Assembly (NCBI GenBank): GCA_963576725.1
Contig: OY755239.1
Span: 60,357,453 to 60,421,452, forward strand
DNA length: 64,000 nt
From: Azorinus chamasolen
Taxonomy: Eukaryota > Mollusca > Bivalvia > Cardiida > Solecurtidae
Reading direction: 5' to 3'
Shown: piece after piece, positions 43,229-53,732 of the stretch
Layout: each line of letters opens with the position of its first letter
How positions within the stretch are numbered: the first letter of the stretch is position 1
The notes under the pieces: model-generated
Database searches by the model: none
What the model saw: the letters and a program-made list of their open reading frames with translations, nothing else
What the model was told of the DNA's origin: nothing
Translations under genes and position numbers: made by a program

Positions 43229-43536
43229 CTTTTTGCATTACTTTTGACCTGCATTAAGCTACCACATGCATTACATATCTCGTTTAGATGATCGCTTAAC
43301 CCATTCCCTCATGTTGAAGACTTTTGACGACTCTGTAAAAGCCACTTTGTGAAACCATTGTGATAAATAGAGCATTTGCTCCTATAGGAGCAAATGCTCT
43401 ATTTATCACAATGGCTTCAAACTACAAAATTCTAACATTTTCTTTTTTTCTAATTAATACTCCATTTCGGTAGATTTATTCAAAGAGGTTGTATCTAAAA
43501 ATAGCCTATGAGGGAATGTTAAAACAGCTCTTACTG
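43229..43536 (+). mobile_element. Right half of a family F MITE split by family E
   Basis: TTTTTGCATTACTTTTGACC, CATTAAGCTACCACATGC, TTAGATGATCGC-TTAA, then E, then AACAGCTCTTACTG-TA. Confidence 0.7.
43296..43522 (-). mobile_element. TTAA hairpin MITE, family E (nested)
   Basis: TTAACCCATTCCCTCATGTT to CTATGAGGGAATGTTAA. Perfect stem AGAGCATTTGCTCC-TATA-GGAGCAAATGCTCT. TTAA on both sides; the empty F site reads CGC-TTAA-AACAG. Confidence 0.9.
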
Positions 43537-43794
43537 TATATGCAGTAGCCTACCATTTCATACGGACATTAACTTTTTCCAGCTCTCTCTATAATATTTA
43601 ACACACTGAACTTGCATCATAATGCGTTTGATTATACATTTTTAAAACAAATACTGTAGTCCATTTATTTAATAAAATGATGTATTTCGAAATAAAAACT
43701 ATCAAAATACTCTTATTGAAATGTGCTCAGATTTATCATGTACCTAGTTTGGACAAGTATAAAAATTTACCTGATTACTAATTATGTAATTAAT

Positions 43795-44165
43795 GACAGC
43801 ATAGCGAATATTCTTTAGCTGAAGTTTTGAAATTGTATAGTGACACAGGATGGAAATTGTAGTCATTTCTGTATAATAAATTGGATAAATGAAACAGACT
43901 CTGATCAGACGACCCCTGCAGAAGTACAGTAAAACCTCTCTATAACGGCCACTAAATTACATAAATTAATTTGGTGTTAAAGGCAGGTGGCTGCTTAAAG
44001 CAAGATGAAAGTAAAACAGAACGCTCCTATAGGAGCGTTCTGTTTTACTTTCGCATTGCTTTAAGCGGCCACCTACCCCGAATACCAACTAATTAACACA
44101 ATTTAGTGACCGTTTTAGAGAGGTTTTACTGTATTCTAATCTGTGTCTACTCTATTTCCAAAGAC
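43795..44165 (+). mobile_element. Family A/B-like MITE split by F2 at its apex
   Basis: ACAGACTCTGATCAGACGAC and CCCTGCAGAAG before, TTCTAATCTGTGTCTACTCT and ATTTCCAAAGACG after the F2 copy: the two halves of the A stem. Confidence 0.6.
43927..44131 (+). mobile_element. TA hairpin MITE, family F2, intact
   Basis: CAGTAAAACCTCTCTATAAC / GTTTTAGAGAGGTTTTACTG ends, TA on each side. Stem AGTAAAACAGAACGCTCC-TATA-GGAGCGTTCTGTTTTACT. Confidence 0.9.
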
Positions 44166-44175
44166 GTAAAATGCA

Positions 44176-44275
44176 CAGTAGAACCTTGCTTAAGCGGCCA
44201 TCAAAATAAGATCTGATTATGGGTCTGTATAGCAGGTAGTAGCTTAATGCGGGTCAACGTTTCGAAGCTCTTGCC
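44176..44275 (+). mobile_element. Left half of a family F MITE
   Basis: CAGTAGAACCTTGCTTAAGC, TGATTATGGGTCTGTATAGC, TTAATGCGGGTCAACG; then lost. Confidence 0.6.
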
Positions 44276-44390
44276 AAACAATGATTTGATAAATTCTGTA
44301 CCTGAGAGTATCCCTTAAGGACAGTTCTGGAATCATACTGTTTGAAAAGGTTATGCCAAAAAATGTCCCACAGATCTTGCTTAACCCTTA

Positions 44391-44577
44391 TCGTGCTGCA
44401 AATGGCCTGCCAAAGTTCGTATCTGAAGAATATTTACTTCGTTTTTTACTTCTAATTCGTTCAAGAGTTTGAGAACTGCTGACCGAGTGTCAAACAGCTT
44501 GGAGCTGCCCGGAGTCTCATCTTGATCTAAGCTGTTTGCAAATGCAAGTCAGGCCGCGCTTAGAATGATAAGGCTAA
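44391..44577 (+). mobile_element. TTAA element, family H
   Basis: TTAACCCTTATCGTGCTGCA to CGCTTAGAATGATAAGGCTAA. Stem GACCGAGTGTCAAACAGCTT with GCTGTTTGCAAATGCAAG; the tip GAGCTGCCCGGAGTCTC is degraded. Confidence 0.65.
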
Positions 44578-44794
44578 ACCCCTATGCCTGCTATGAAAAT
44601 TAGGTCTGCTTAAGCTCCGATATGTTGCTATTGTCACTTACTTCTGATTTGATCAAACTCTTGGGATACTATTATGACAGAGTGTCAAATAGCTTCGATC
44701 CCGATGTGACGCCGAGCTACTCCGCGTCTCATCTGGATCCAAACTGTTTTCAAATATCAGTTACGTAGGTCGCACTTAGCATGATGATGATTAA
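44574..44794 (+). mobile_element. TTAA element, family H variant
   Basis: Starts CTAAACCCCTATGCCTGCTA and ends AGCATGATGATGATTAA. Stem GCTTCGATCCCGATGTGACG with CGTCTCATCTGGATCCAAAC. It joins the previous copy at the TTAA-derived CTAA. Confidence 0.6.
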
Positions 44795-44837
44795 AATAAA
44801 CGTTCTGCATTTCGGGTGATTATTGAACATATTGTAA

Positions 44838-45062
44838 CTAAGGTTACATTCTATAATATATATAAACATTTAATATATCTTAAAATCTATTACCATTTAA
44901 TATATTGTAATATCTATCACAATTTAATATATTCTAATATATATTAGCATTTAATGTATTTAATTTCAATTAGAATTTAATATATGTTCATATATATTAG
45001 CATTTAATGTATTTTAATATACATTAGCATTTGGTATATCATATATATTACTATTAGACATA
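44838..45062 (+). repeat. AT-rich tandem repeat, about 33-bp unit
   Basis: Repeats of TATATTAGCATTTAATRTAT and TTAATATA with drift. Confidence 0.75.
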
Positions 45063-45426
45063 ATATTCAATACCGTCCTACCCTGAAATAATTCTTTTTT
45101 CCATCCTTTCCTAACTCAAAGTCAGTTTTTATCTAATCTGGATCGTTTTCAAGGGAATTACTTTTCACCATATAACTTGTAGTTACACTAGTTTGATACC
45201 GAACCCTTGATTTGTTTAGCAACAAAGCATAAAGCAAATCTTGATAAATCTACTTGTTTGAATATTCCAACAAGTGTTATTGCAAAAACGTTCAAGACTA
45301 TCAGATGGGCGAATGTTCAGCAATACGATTGATTTAAAAGTTATAACCATTTTATCTGACAGGCATAGATACTTCGAATTCCAGGAGTCTTATTTTGGAA
45401 CACGGATATATAATAAGATAACACAT
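45063..45426. other. No recognised feature
   Basis: AT-rich; nothing supportable. Confidence 0.35.
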
Positions 45427-45676
45427 TTAATCCTTTCCTTCATATAAACCTGTTTTCACGCATTTGCAAACAGATTAGACCCAGATCAGACGGCTCCTAT
45501 AGGAAACGTCTGATCAGGGTCTGCTCTGTTTGCTAATGGAATTTGAAAGATATGTTTCTTTAGTTTCTAAACTGGATACAATATTCCACTTTCCATATTT
45601 AATTATACCTATTTTGTTTATGAATATTCATTAGGTATTGACATTTGGAATAAATATAGAACAGGGAAAGGGTTAA
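45427..45676 (-). mobile_element. TTAA hairpin MITE, family B
   Basis: TTAATCCTTTCCTTCATATA to GAACAGGGAAAGGGTTAA, 250 bp. Stem GACGGCTCCTATAGGAAACG. Confidence 0.9.
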
Positions 45677-45760
45677 CCCTTTCCTTGATAATCCAGCCTT
45701 TTTACGCGTTTGCAAACTGGGTAAACTCTGACCAGACAGCACATATTCAAAATACGATGA
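45673..45760 (-). mobile_element. Family B/A MITE, first arm only
   Basis: Shares TTAA with the previous copy. TTAACCCTTTCCTTGATAAT, GCGTTTGCAAACTGGGTAAA, GACCAGACAGC, then unrelated sequence. Confidence 0.6.
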
Positions 45761-45913
45761 ATATTTTTCAGGTTAATGATAAGTATGTTTACGGCAAAAC
45801 ATTACCAAGCAAAACTCATCTGTGTCATATTTTCGTCGTCCACTTTGTTACAACGAGCGCATGTTGAAAGTTGAGTGCAATACTGTAAAATATCGCTAAT
45901 ACATGTTGTACGA

Positions 45914-46066
45914 CCACTAAAAAGGAATATAATTATGGATGCTTAAAACAGGTGGTAGGTTACTGTAGTTATGCATTACTTTTTTCTACGCATTAAGCAA
46001 CCGCCTGCTTTTAAAGACTCCTCCTGTGTTAATAAATTACATGGTCACAATAACGAAAATTAACTG
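45914..46066 (+). mobile_element. Family F MITE, worn
   Basis: GACCACTAAAAAGGAATATA, GCTTAAAACAGGTGGTAGGT, GCATTAAGCAACCGCCTGC, end AAAATTAACTG-TA. Confidence 0.55.
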
Positions 46067-46149
46067 TATTTAACAATTTTTATCGTTTTCCTAATTAGTC
46101 GAAGCTGCCTTTCTTTCAGTTTATTTGAAAACAGAAACACCTTTAAACA

Positions 46150-46345
46150 GAGATCCAGATAAGATGCGTAAAATAAAACATTTTCAATAATAAATCCTTT
46201 ATTTCTCCTCCAAACCTATGTTGTGACCACTCTTTAGAATCGTCTCGAAGAGATGATTCTAAAGAGTGGCCACAGCATAGGGTTTGGTGGAGAAATGAAT
46301 GATTTTAGTATCGGAGTACGCACATTTATCTGTTGCTCTGGTAAA
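46150..46345 (+). mobile_element. Family K hairpin element, best copy
   Basis: ATAAAACATTTTCAATAATA, stem GTTGTGACCACTCTTTAGAA...CGTCTCGAAGAGATGATTCTAAAGAGTGGCC, then GGGTTTGGTGGAGAAATG, GTACGCACATTTATCTGTTG. Confidence 0.75.
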
Positions 46346-46562
46346 AGTATCAAATCACCCATTTTCAGAATATATGTATTTCACAACACCAGGTGTAAAG
46401 TGCTTGTGTGGCGGACGTTAAAAGTTCTTCATTCTCAGCGTTGTCATATTTTCTGGTCCTCCGGGATCATTAGTTTTAATGCTACATGTATTAGTTTTGA
46501 AAATTGAATACTGCTAAAGCCGGTTCTAGGGGGTGTAAGTAGTGTTGCACTTTTAAATACTA

Positions 46563-46604
46563 CTCATGAACAGACTCAATGAAACCGAGTCTGCAATTTT
46601 CTCT
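46563..46604 (+). repeat. Dispersed repeat P (one of three)
   Basis: CTCATGAACAGACTCAATGA and AACCGAGTCTGCAATTTTC. The inverted counterparts are at 51334-51376 and 63894-63938. It contains a small stem AGACTC/GAGTCT. Confidence 0.65.
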
Positions 46605-46975
46605 TTTCTCATTTCTACTTTTGCTTTCGAAGGACCACCCATTTTCAGAATATGTGTACATTGTACCAAGACGGGACGCCGAGTTACACATGGATCCAAA
46701 CTGTTTGCAATGTTAATCATGAGTTCGTCCCACAGACTGTACTCACGGCTAGTTTTATTGTCAACCCTCAGACTGAGAAGAGTGCAAAAATAGTACGAGT
46801 GTACTGGTGAGATCCAACGCCAACGCTGTTTGCCAATTTTCCCAGATATATTTTGTATTTTAAAAATTCTGTCCAATGTTTCAATTTCATGTATTCTCCA
46901 GTGATTTGTTTATTTTAATTGGATTAGTATGATATAGCTGTTTACACATGATGGGGAAATAACGTTTCGCACATT

Positions 46976-47225
46976 TTAACCCTTCGCTTGCTATTCACGT
47001 CAATATACGTACCTATAAATAGTGAAGACCCAGATGAGACAGCTCCTGCAGGAGCTGTCTCATCAGGGTCTGCACTATTTACAAGTTGATTGTGCAACCA
47101 GTGCACTCCACAGCAGTGATTGCACAGCGAAATACTTGTACACAGTGAAGATATATGTAATTATACAACAGGGCATGGGTAAAGAAGGAGAAATGTGTTT
47201 TAAAATTCTGCAAGAGAAGGGTTAA
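46976..47225 (+). mobile_element. TTAA hairpin MITE, family G
   Basis: 250 bp, TTAACCCTTCGCTTGCTATT to AGAGAAGGGTTAA, stem with apex CAGCTCC-TGCA-GGAGCTG. Almost identical to the 3965 copy, implying recent mobility. Confidence 0.9.
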
Positions 47226-47454
47226 GATAATATATTGGATAGACAGGATATCGGTTAGAAAAAAAATCTAATAAAGCAATTTCCCGTGGTCGGTATACAC
47301 TGTCAACAGTTTTACTGAATTATTTGTTATCCGTAAAATTACTGAGGACAATATATGTAACAGAAGTTTCAGAAATGCAGCTAGTGTCCTTTAGTTGCAG
47401 TAAGCAAAACATAAGTAATTAGAAAATAGACTGTTACGACATATAAAAAATATA

Positions 47455-48130
47455 GTATTAATAAGAAGGTATACTACTGATAAACAGTGGTACTCGATAC
47501 ATACACAATAAATACAGACAATAAGAAGATACATAAATGATAAACATTGCTAATTAGAAGATACATTAATAATAAACATAACTAATTAGAAGGCACATAA
47601 ATAATAAACATAGCTAATTAGAAGATACATTGATAATAAACATAGCTAATTAGATGATATATTAATAATAAACATATCTAATTAGAAGATACATTAATTA
47701 TAAACATAGCTAATTAGAAGATACATCAATGATAGACATAGACAATTAGAAGATACATTAATAATAAACATATTTAATTAGAAGCTACATTAATTACAAA
47801 CATAGCTATTTAGATGATACATTTATAATAAACATAGCTAATTAGAAGATACATTAATGATAAACATAGATAATTAGCAGATACATCAATGATAAAAATA
47901 GCTAATTTGAAGGTATATAAATGATAAACATTGCTAATTAGAAGGTACATAAATGATAAACATAGGTAACAGGGACGTATACTTTATATTAACTGAAAAA
48001 CAAAGGTAACAGGAAGTTATATAAATAATAAACGTTGGAAATGGGAAAGTACATATGTAATTATTATAGGTAATAAGACGGTACATAAATAATAACCATA
48101 GCTAATTAGAACAAAGGTAATTAAAAGATA
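47455..48130 (+). repeat. 32-bp AT-rich minisatellite, ~20 copies
   Basis: Unit AATTAGAAGATACATTAATA then ATAAACATAGCT. Copies diverge towards both ends (GGTACATAAATGATAAACAT). Confidence 0.9.
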
Positions 48131-48301
48131 CATACTAAAATGAACAATGTGCAGAGCGCCTACCAGTGATGCTACGTGTTCAACCCATTTACGTCTAGTG
48201 GATTCATCCATGTTTATATATTGGATTAGTCCATTTTTTGTCTAAGGTATGTCTGGCCTACATTTTCAATTTCGTTTTGTTTTATATTGAAATGCCTATC
48301 A

Positions 48302-48407
48302 GCAAAAAGTTTAGACTCTGATCAGACGCCGCATTATGCGGCGTCTGATCAGGGTCTACACTGTTTGCCTATGCCCCATATATGGGATCGTGGGCACAAA
48401 TGTGTTA
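48302..48407 (+). mobile_element. Family J-like hairpin element
   Basis: Perfect stem CTGATCAGACGCCGCA-TTA-TGCGGCGTCTGATCAG between GTTTAGACT and GGTCTACACTGTTTGCC. Its stem is C-like while its flanks are A/J-like. A possible end is TGTGTTAA at 48407. Confidence 0.6.
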
Positions 48408-48469
48408 ATTATGCTATGCTATAAAAATTCAAATACAGTAGATCCTCTGTAAAACGGCCACTCGTCATT

Positions 48470-48830
48470 CGACATTTCGACAAAACATTTCCAACATGTC
48501 GAAACTGTCGAAATTCGACGTTTGACAAGTGGGTCTCTTCCCAACAGTCTAAACATTGTTAAAATTATCATATTTAATGTCGAATTAAACATTTCCAAAA
48601 TATCGAAACCACCGATATTCTATGTTTGACAAACATACCTTGTCCAGAATATCGAAACTTCGTCGAATATCTGTCGAAGATAAGTCGAAATTTCACATTA
48701 CGGCATTACTCATTTCCAAAATGTCCAAATTGTTGAGATTCGACGTTCGACAATCACAAATCTTCCAAAACGTCCACATATTGTAGAAAAAAATGTAGAA
48801 AAAGGTCGACATTATACGTATTGCATTGAC
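48470..48830 (+). repeat. Left TTCGAC-rich arm
   Basis: About three diverged copies of a unit of roughly 105 bp (CATTTCCAACATGTCGAAAC, AAATTCGACGTTTGACAA). It is preceded by CAGTAGATCCTCTGTAAAAC, an F-like end, at 48436. It is inverted relative to 52500-52710. Confidence 0.6.
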
Positions 48831-48847
48831 CAGAGCGTACAACAAAC

Positions 48848-49153
48848 ATGACACTTGTACAGGGCTACATCCGCCGGACGGTCGTCCCCTATAGACTTGC
48901 TGGGGATAAGACGTTCCCTGATCACAGTAGAAGGCCTAAAGTAGAAGGCGGGTAAGCATCGGAAGACCAAGAGGTCTGCAGACGGTCCTCAAAGAGAGTA
49001 CAAGACATCATCAGACTGGATGAAAGTCGCCACTATGCAACGCAATCAAGGGAAGTGCGATGCACACTGTGTCAGAAAAAATGCAGAACGCGATGCTCTA
49101 AATGTGACGTAGGCATTCATCGGACATGTTTTGAGGAATTTCATCAAGGATAG
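48848..49153 (+). pseudogene. piggyBac-family transposase, C-terminal fragment
   Basis: Read in one frame from 48848 to the stop TAG at 49151-49153 (102 codons counting stops), with one internal stop (TAA near 48951). The C-terminus is cysteine-rich: RCTLCQKKCRTRCSKCDVG then IHRTCFEEFHQG. The pattern is CxxC, C, CxxC, then H...CFxxFH, which matches the zinc-binding tail of piggyBac transposases that usually ends the protein. The upstream residues (GYIRRTVVPYRLAGDK) would be the segment before this tail. The catalytic DDD core is not seen upstream, where a TTCGAC-rich array begins, so this is a truncated relic. In the family, the enzyme cuts and inserts at TTAA. Confidence 0.75.
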
Positions 49154-49467
49154 ATAAGTGTGGTTGTACAGTTTGGGAAAATTGACTTACAGCCACTACG
49201 CAAAACATTGGGAACAATATTATTGTAGCCATATTTGTAGGGTGATTTTTGAAAAAGTTATTTTTGTCTTATGGTGTTATGCGTTTGTTTTACTTTACTT
49301 TAACGTTGAGCCTACTTAACGGGACAGTAATGCCATATAGAAACAACACCGCATCTCGCCTAGATCTAAACTGTTTGCTACTCAGACAAAAATAATTGTG
49401 AAGTTTTAAAAGTGAAACAGACTACAATTTGCGCATGCGCAAACTTTCGTGGTAGGCAAAGAGTTAA
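49154..49467 (+). mobile_element. piggyBac 3' terminal region, family D-like
   Basis: After the transposase stop come CGCATCTCGCCTAGATCTAA and ACTGTTTGC, then ACAGACTACAATTTGCGC, ending GGTAGGCAAAGAGTTAA (TTAA 49464-49467). Family D at 61136 has the parallel order: GGCGTCTCATCAGGATCCAA, ACTGTTTG, AGCAGACGACAAAGTTCG, GGCAGCGAAAGGGTTAA. So coding relic and MITE-type end are joined in order. Confidence 0.65.
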
Positions 49468-50169
49468 AGAGATACGAAGGATGAACGTATGTGGGCCTAA
49501 ACATATTCTGCACATTCATCAGCGAAGTGTGCTGGATGTAAATGAAAAAGTTGTAAAGTCAAGCAGAGAAAGTTCATACACAAGACGCATCCATCACAAA
49601 AACATCGATAGAAAACATGTGACACACACAGACACACAACCCACACACGACACACGCATGCGTGTACGCACGCATCCCACACAAAAGTAAGGGTGACAAA
49701 GAAAGTACCGCATTGAAACGGTCAGTGGCAAAACTACCACTGGGGGTTTAAACCGGTTTACGGACGTACTAAACTCACACTTATCTCAAAGTCACCCTAG
49801 TTTAACAAACAGTGTAAATAAAGGTATCCCGGCCGGACTTCCTCGCAACAGGGAAGACGGTAAACACAAGACAAAATGTAAAAAATCATAGCAAATAACT
49901 GTGAAAGTCCTTCAAATATGTACTCAATGACTTTACTGAAGTCAGACTAACTGCAGGGAAGTCGTTAAGGACATGGCAGATAAAAAGAATACATGAGTCT
50001 TGTAATCTCATCCCGTTTCTGGGTTTAAGAGTATACCATCATAAAGTACTACCCTCGATCTGTCATCGTACAAGTAAAGAGGGAAGCATGGCTACCGACT
50101 GTAAATGGGTCAATAACCAAACATGCAGTGCGTTGCAATATAATGGTGTCATAACCTTTCTTCCTAAAA
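49468..50169. other. Unassigned, with a CA-rich tract
   Basis: A (CA)-rich low-complexity tract at about 49620-49680 ends in CACGCATGCGTGTACGCACG. The rest is unrecognised; it may include the far end of the reverse-transcriptase element. Confidence 0.4.
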
Positions 50170-52020
50170 GTTGTATTGCGTTTAATAAACAATCATGAAA
50201 ATGGATATGACCCCGAATTTTCCCAAGTTTGTAGATAACATCACCATAGAATTCTGGGTGAGAAATACCTTCTTGCAGTAACGTCCTTAGAATGCAAATA
50301 TGATTACTAACGAGAGGTAAATTTCGATAATAAAATTTAGATTTAGCTTTCCGAATTTTATGATATCTGTAAACTTACTAAGTAGTTTATCAGTTGTAAC
50401 TAAATTACGACTATTAAAATATTATAGCAAAACACAGGATCGGGCAAAGCGAATAAGCGAAATGCAAACCCCATAATTTCTAGAAAATAATAATTAACAA
50501 TCTTGAAATTAAAATATTCATCCCCTTTTATCGTATATTTTGGACGAAACCTTATCATTTGTGATGGAAAGATTCAAACCTTGAAAGGAAGCCATAATGT
50601 CGGATCGATTCGTTTTGTTTAAAGGATGTTCTTTTGGGTAAATTGAAGAAACCATAGTTTCAAAGTAAAGATTATATAAATTCAAAATGTCGTCTAAATA
50701 CCTAGAAGTTTTATTAAAAGTATTAACAATGTCAGCTTGTGTATCAGGTTTTAAGCTTAGCCTAAAATTTCTGTCATAGCAATACAAAACAAATCTACAG
50801 CAAGAGGGCACAATTTGTACCCCTAGGTATACCATCAACTTGACGATATATGGTATTCCCGTAATAGGGCACAAATATGTTAATATCTAACAGAAAAGTT
50901 AGAGATCTACATACATCATGGCAAGTCCACATTGTGTAGTGTTCAACTTCTAAATTCGAAATGAATGAACGTTGAACATTACAAGCAAGGAACATTTCAT
51001 TTTCTCTGACAAAGGTTTTTTCAGTTTATCCTTTATAAAATGGCGATGTATAGTGTAGGTTGTAAAAAAATCATACGAGCTCAATGAAGAAATGTTGTTC
51101 TGTTCATTTTCAAGCTTTGTTATAATATCATTTGAATTTTGTATGAAAACAAACCCCACATTAATACCAGAATGTTCATATATTCTATCACATTGACGTT
51201 TTACATGTTCTTTGATAGTATTAAGACAGGATGTCAAGTGTTTAGATAGTTTAGTAGTAGTACAACAACTAGAGTTAGCAATAAATTCTGAAGGGTGGTG
51301 ATCCCCCGAAAGCAAAAAATTGCAACACAAGAAGAGAAAATTGCAGGCTCGGTTTTATTGAGTCTATTCATGAGCAGTAATTGAAAAAGCAACACTGCTC
51401 ACGCCCCCCTAGCACCGGCTTAAGCGGTATTACAAGAAGTACTGAAATTCATGATCTCCAAGCATCAGAAGGTATAACAACACTGAGAATGAAGTACGGG
51501 GCGACGTTTTACGGCCGCCACACAAGCACTTAACACCTGCTGTTGTGAAGATTATAAATTCTGAAGGGTGGTGATCCCCCGAAAGCAAAAATTGCAACAC
51601 AAAAAGAGAAAAGAACACGCCTTATAAGGGTTTTATGTAGCATCAGAATCCAGTACATAGTAGAAAGTATGTTAGGATTAGACTGAAAAGTATTGCACAT
51701 TTTAACATGTTCCTAGACTATATCTTTTCCAGGAGTTTGAACTGTAATATAGGTTTGTGAACCAGTTAACTCCTTCTTTAAAGCATCAACATAATACAAT
51801 CTTCAAATAATGATTACATTATTTGATGCCTTGACAGCAGGAGCAGGAACATAATTTGAATGAAAATAATTCGAAATGTTTTTCTTCAAATACCGAAATG
51901 TAACTCTATGTCGAGGCGGTGATAGCTGGTTATTTGATTTGTAAAAAGCAATACGCATATCAATAATGTCAAAAATATGTTTCCTCCAATTCGAAAGGGC
52001 ATTAGTTAATATCAGCATGT
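50170..52020 (-). pseudogene. Reverse transcriptase of a retroelement, broken
   Basis: Minus strand, N to C: 52018-51803 includes YVPAPAVKASNNVIII; 51330-50950 includes SSYDFFTTYTIHRHFIKDKL (motif A region); 50995-50795 includes YGNTIYRQVDGIPRGTNCAL (the GxPxG motif); 50874-50518 includes FNKTSRYLDDILNLY, with the catalytic YLDD at about 50689-50700, then LNLSITNDKVSSKIYDKRG. The same protein continues in other frames to about 50200 (LLQEGISHPEFYGDVIYKLG). Frames shift between the pieces and a duplication splits it near 51.3-51.6 kb, so it is inactive. It looks like the YLDD-type RT common in marine invertebrate retroelements, possibly Penelope-like; I am unsure of the clade. Confidence 0.75.
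51287..51610. repeat. Insert flanked by a ~50-bp direct repeat
   Basis: ATAAATTCTGAAGGGTGGTG and ATCCCCCGAAAGC then ATTGCAACACAA occur at about 51279-51333 and 51554-51605. The 220 bp between includes repeat P (51334-51376) and CTAGCACCGGCTTAAGCGGT, whose complement-like version is near 46510-46530 (ACTGCTAAAGCCGGTTCTAG). Confidence 0.6.
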
Positions 52021-52469
52021 TCTCGTCGACATCATTTGATGCAGCATTCTTGAATAACTTCCCTTGCGCAATATGAGTAATACAAGCGTCAAAAGCAATA
52101 AGGGAAGGTAATCTATATTTAGGTCCTTTAGTTAGGAGGGTCCTGAGACGTTTATATTTAATGCTATCAGCACTACCAGTAATAACATGACCAACTGGTT
52201 TATAGCAAAAGCTTGATATGCTACAGTCTCAAGAAGCAGGGGGTAATGCCATCAATATTTAAGTCAGAGACAATTCTATTGTAGTTGAATCTAACGTTCC
52301 TTATAGGTTTATTATTTTCATAACTTGACTTTTGAGAAAGAGTGTATGCTGTACCTATTAACGCTTATGTTCTATTTATGTAGACAAAATTTCAAAATGG
52401 TATTTAGACATGATATCATCCCAAGTTATTAGTTAAAACTGAGATATGACCATTATGCACTATTTACTA

Positions 52470-52710
52470 CAAGTTTGACAAAATTCGCGAAAAATAAAAA
52501 ATCCGACATAAATGGGTTAGACATGGTATGTTTGTCGAACTTCGACAGTTTCGACGCTTTCGAAATGTTTAATGCCGAAATGGCGAATTTCGAAATTTAT
52601 TTCTACAAATGTTCGATTGTTTGGTATATTTCTGCTTGTCGAACGTCGAATTTTGGCAGTTTCGACATTTTGGAATAATTTGTCGAACTCTTGACAGTCG
52701 AAAGTCGAGC
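52470..52710 (-). repeat. Right TTCGAC-rich arm
   Basis: TTGTCGAACTTCGACAGTTT, CGAACGTCGAATTTTGGCAG, TTCGACATTTTGGAATAATT. The complement aligns with 48480-48545 over about 60 bp with moderate divergence. Confidence 0.55.
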
Positions 52711-53156
52711 GAAAATATAAATAATCAAAATGTGATAAAACCATTGCAACATATTTGAAAATAATGAGACAACAAATGAATGAATACTCATATCTGTCAA
52801 ATGAAAGTGTTATTAGAAGTAGGTTTGCAATTAATTCCTTGCAAACTGACAATTTTCAAGACTGCACAAACACAACTGATTGGACAAATTCATTACTTTA
52901 TGATAAAATTAAGGCTACTCGTGCATAAGGAGTACATAATTTCCCCGAGTTAGTGTCTAAACTGGCGTTATTTAAATTGGATTGTCTCAAAGATAAACTA
53001 TTTATGAGCATTATATGCATATAAATGTCGAACGAACAACGTATGTGCAATTCGCATGAACACCACTAGACGTATTATCAACATATATTATCATTCTACA
53101 TAGTCTACTGTCCATCATAGCATATGCTACCACTTTATGAGTATAAATGGTGTCTG
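52711..53156. other. No recognised feature
   Basis: AT-rich between the right TTCGAC arm and a nested pair of family A MITEs. No support for a gene. Confidence 0.35.
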
Positions 53157-53628
53157 TAGCCTTTTACTCCATGAATATTCATGTAAGAAATAATGACATC
53201 ATCAATATTTAACCCATTACTCCATGAATATTAATGCATTTTTTTTATAGATTAATTGCTGTATGACCACGCGGGCACAGGAACTTTTGGCCATGGCAGA
53301 AACTGTAGAATCATATGTATATTATATCATAGCAAACAGAGCAGACCCTGATCAGACGGTTCCTATAGGAACCGTCTGATTCTGGTTTTCCCGTTTGCAA
53401 AGGCATAGAAAGGCGTATTTATAGAGTAAAGGGTTAAGTGTATTAATTGTTTTAAAAGCACAAGAACACTGACATTTTGGCCTTGGCAGAAACTGTGAAA
53501 TCATATCCTTATTATATAAACAGAGCAGACAATGTTCAGACGGCACCTACAGCAGAGGTCTGGTGTTGGTGTACCCTGTTTGCAAAGGCGTAGAATGATC
53601 GTATTCATTGAGTAAAGGATTTGGTTAA
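53157..53628 (+). mobile_element. Family A MITE containing another family A MITE
   Basis: Outer copy: CCTTTTACTCCATGAATATT, ATGACATCATCAATA-TTTAA, then the inner copy, then GTGTATTAATTG, CTTGGCAGAAACTGTGAAAT, a poorly paired stem (CAGACGGCACCTACAGCAGA) and end GAGTAAAGGATTTGGTTAA. Confidence 0.7.
53209..53437 (+). mobile_element. TTAA hairpin MITE, family A (inner)
   Basis: TTAACCCATTACTCCATGAA to GAGTAAAGGGTTAA. Stem CAGACGGTTCC-TATA-GGAACCGTCTG with both arms changed in concert relative to the GGCTCC consensus (GGTTCC / GGAACC). Confidence 0.85.
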
Positions 53629-53732
53629 AAGCAAATGGTTGTATCTTGATTCAGGACGACAGTAATGCAGAAAGCTTCGGGGTTTTGTTTTGTATACTTT
53701 TCGTCCAGCATTAAGCTACCGCCTGCCTTTTA
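53629..53732 (+). mobile_element. Family F fragment
   Basis: GCAAATGGTTGTATCTTGAT, ACAGTAATGCAGAAAGCTTC, CAGCATTAAGCTACCGCCTG, then E starts. Confidence 0.55.

Noticed and set aside
50518..50874. RT fragment as a functional host telomerase or RT gene
   Set aside because: Frames are interrupted, the protein is split by a duplication, and the motifs match mobile-element RTs.
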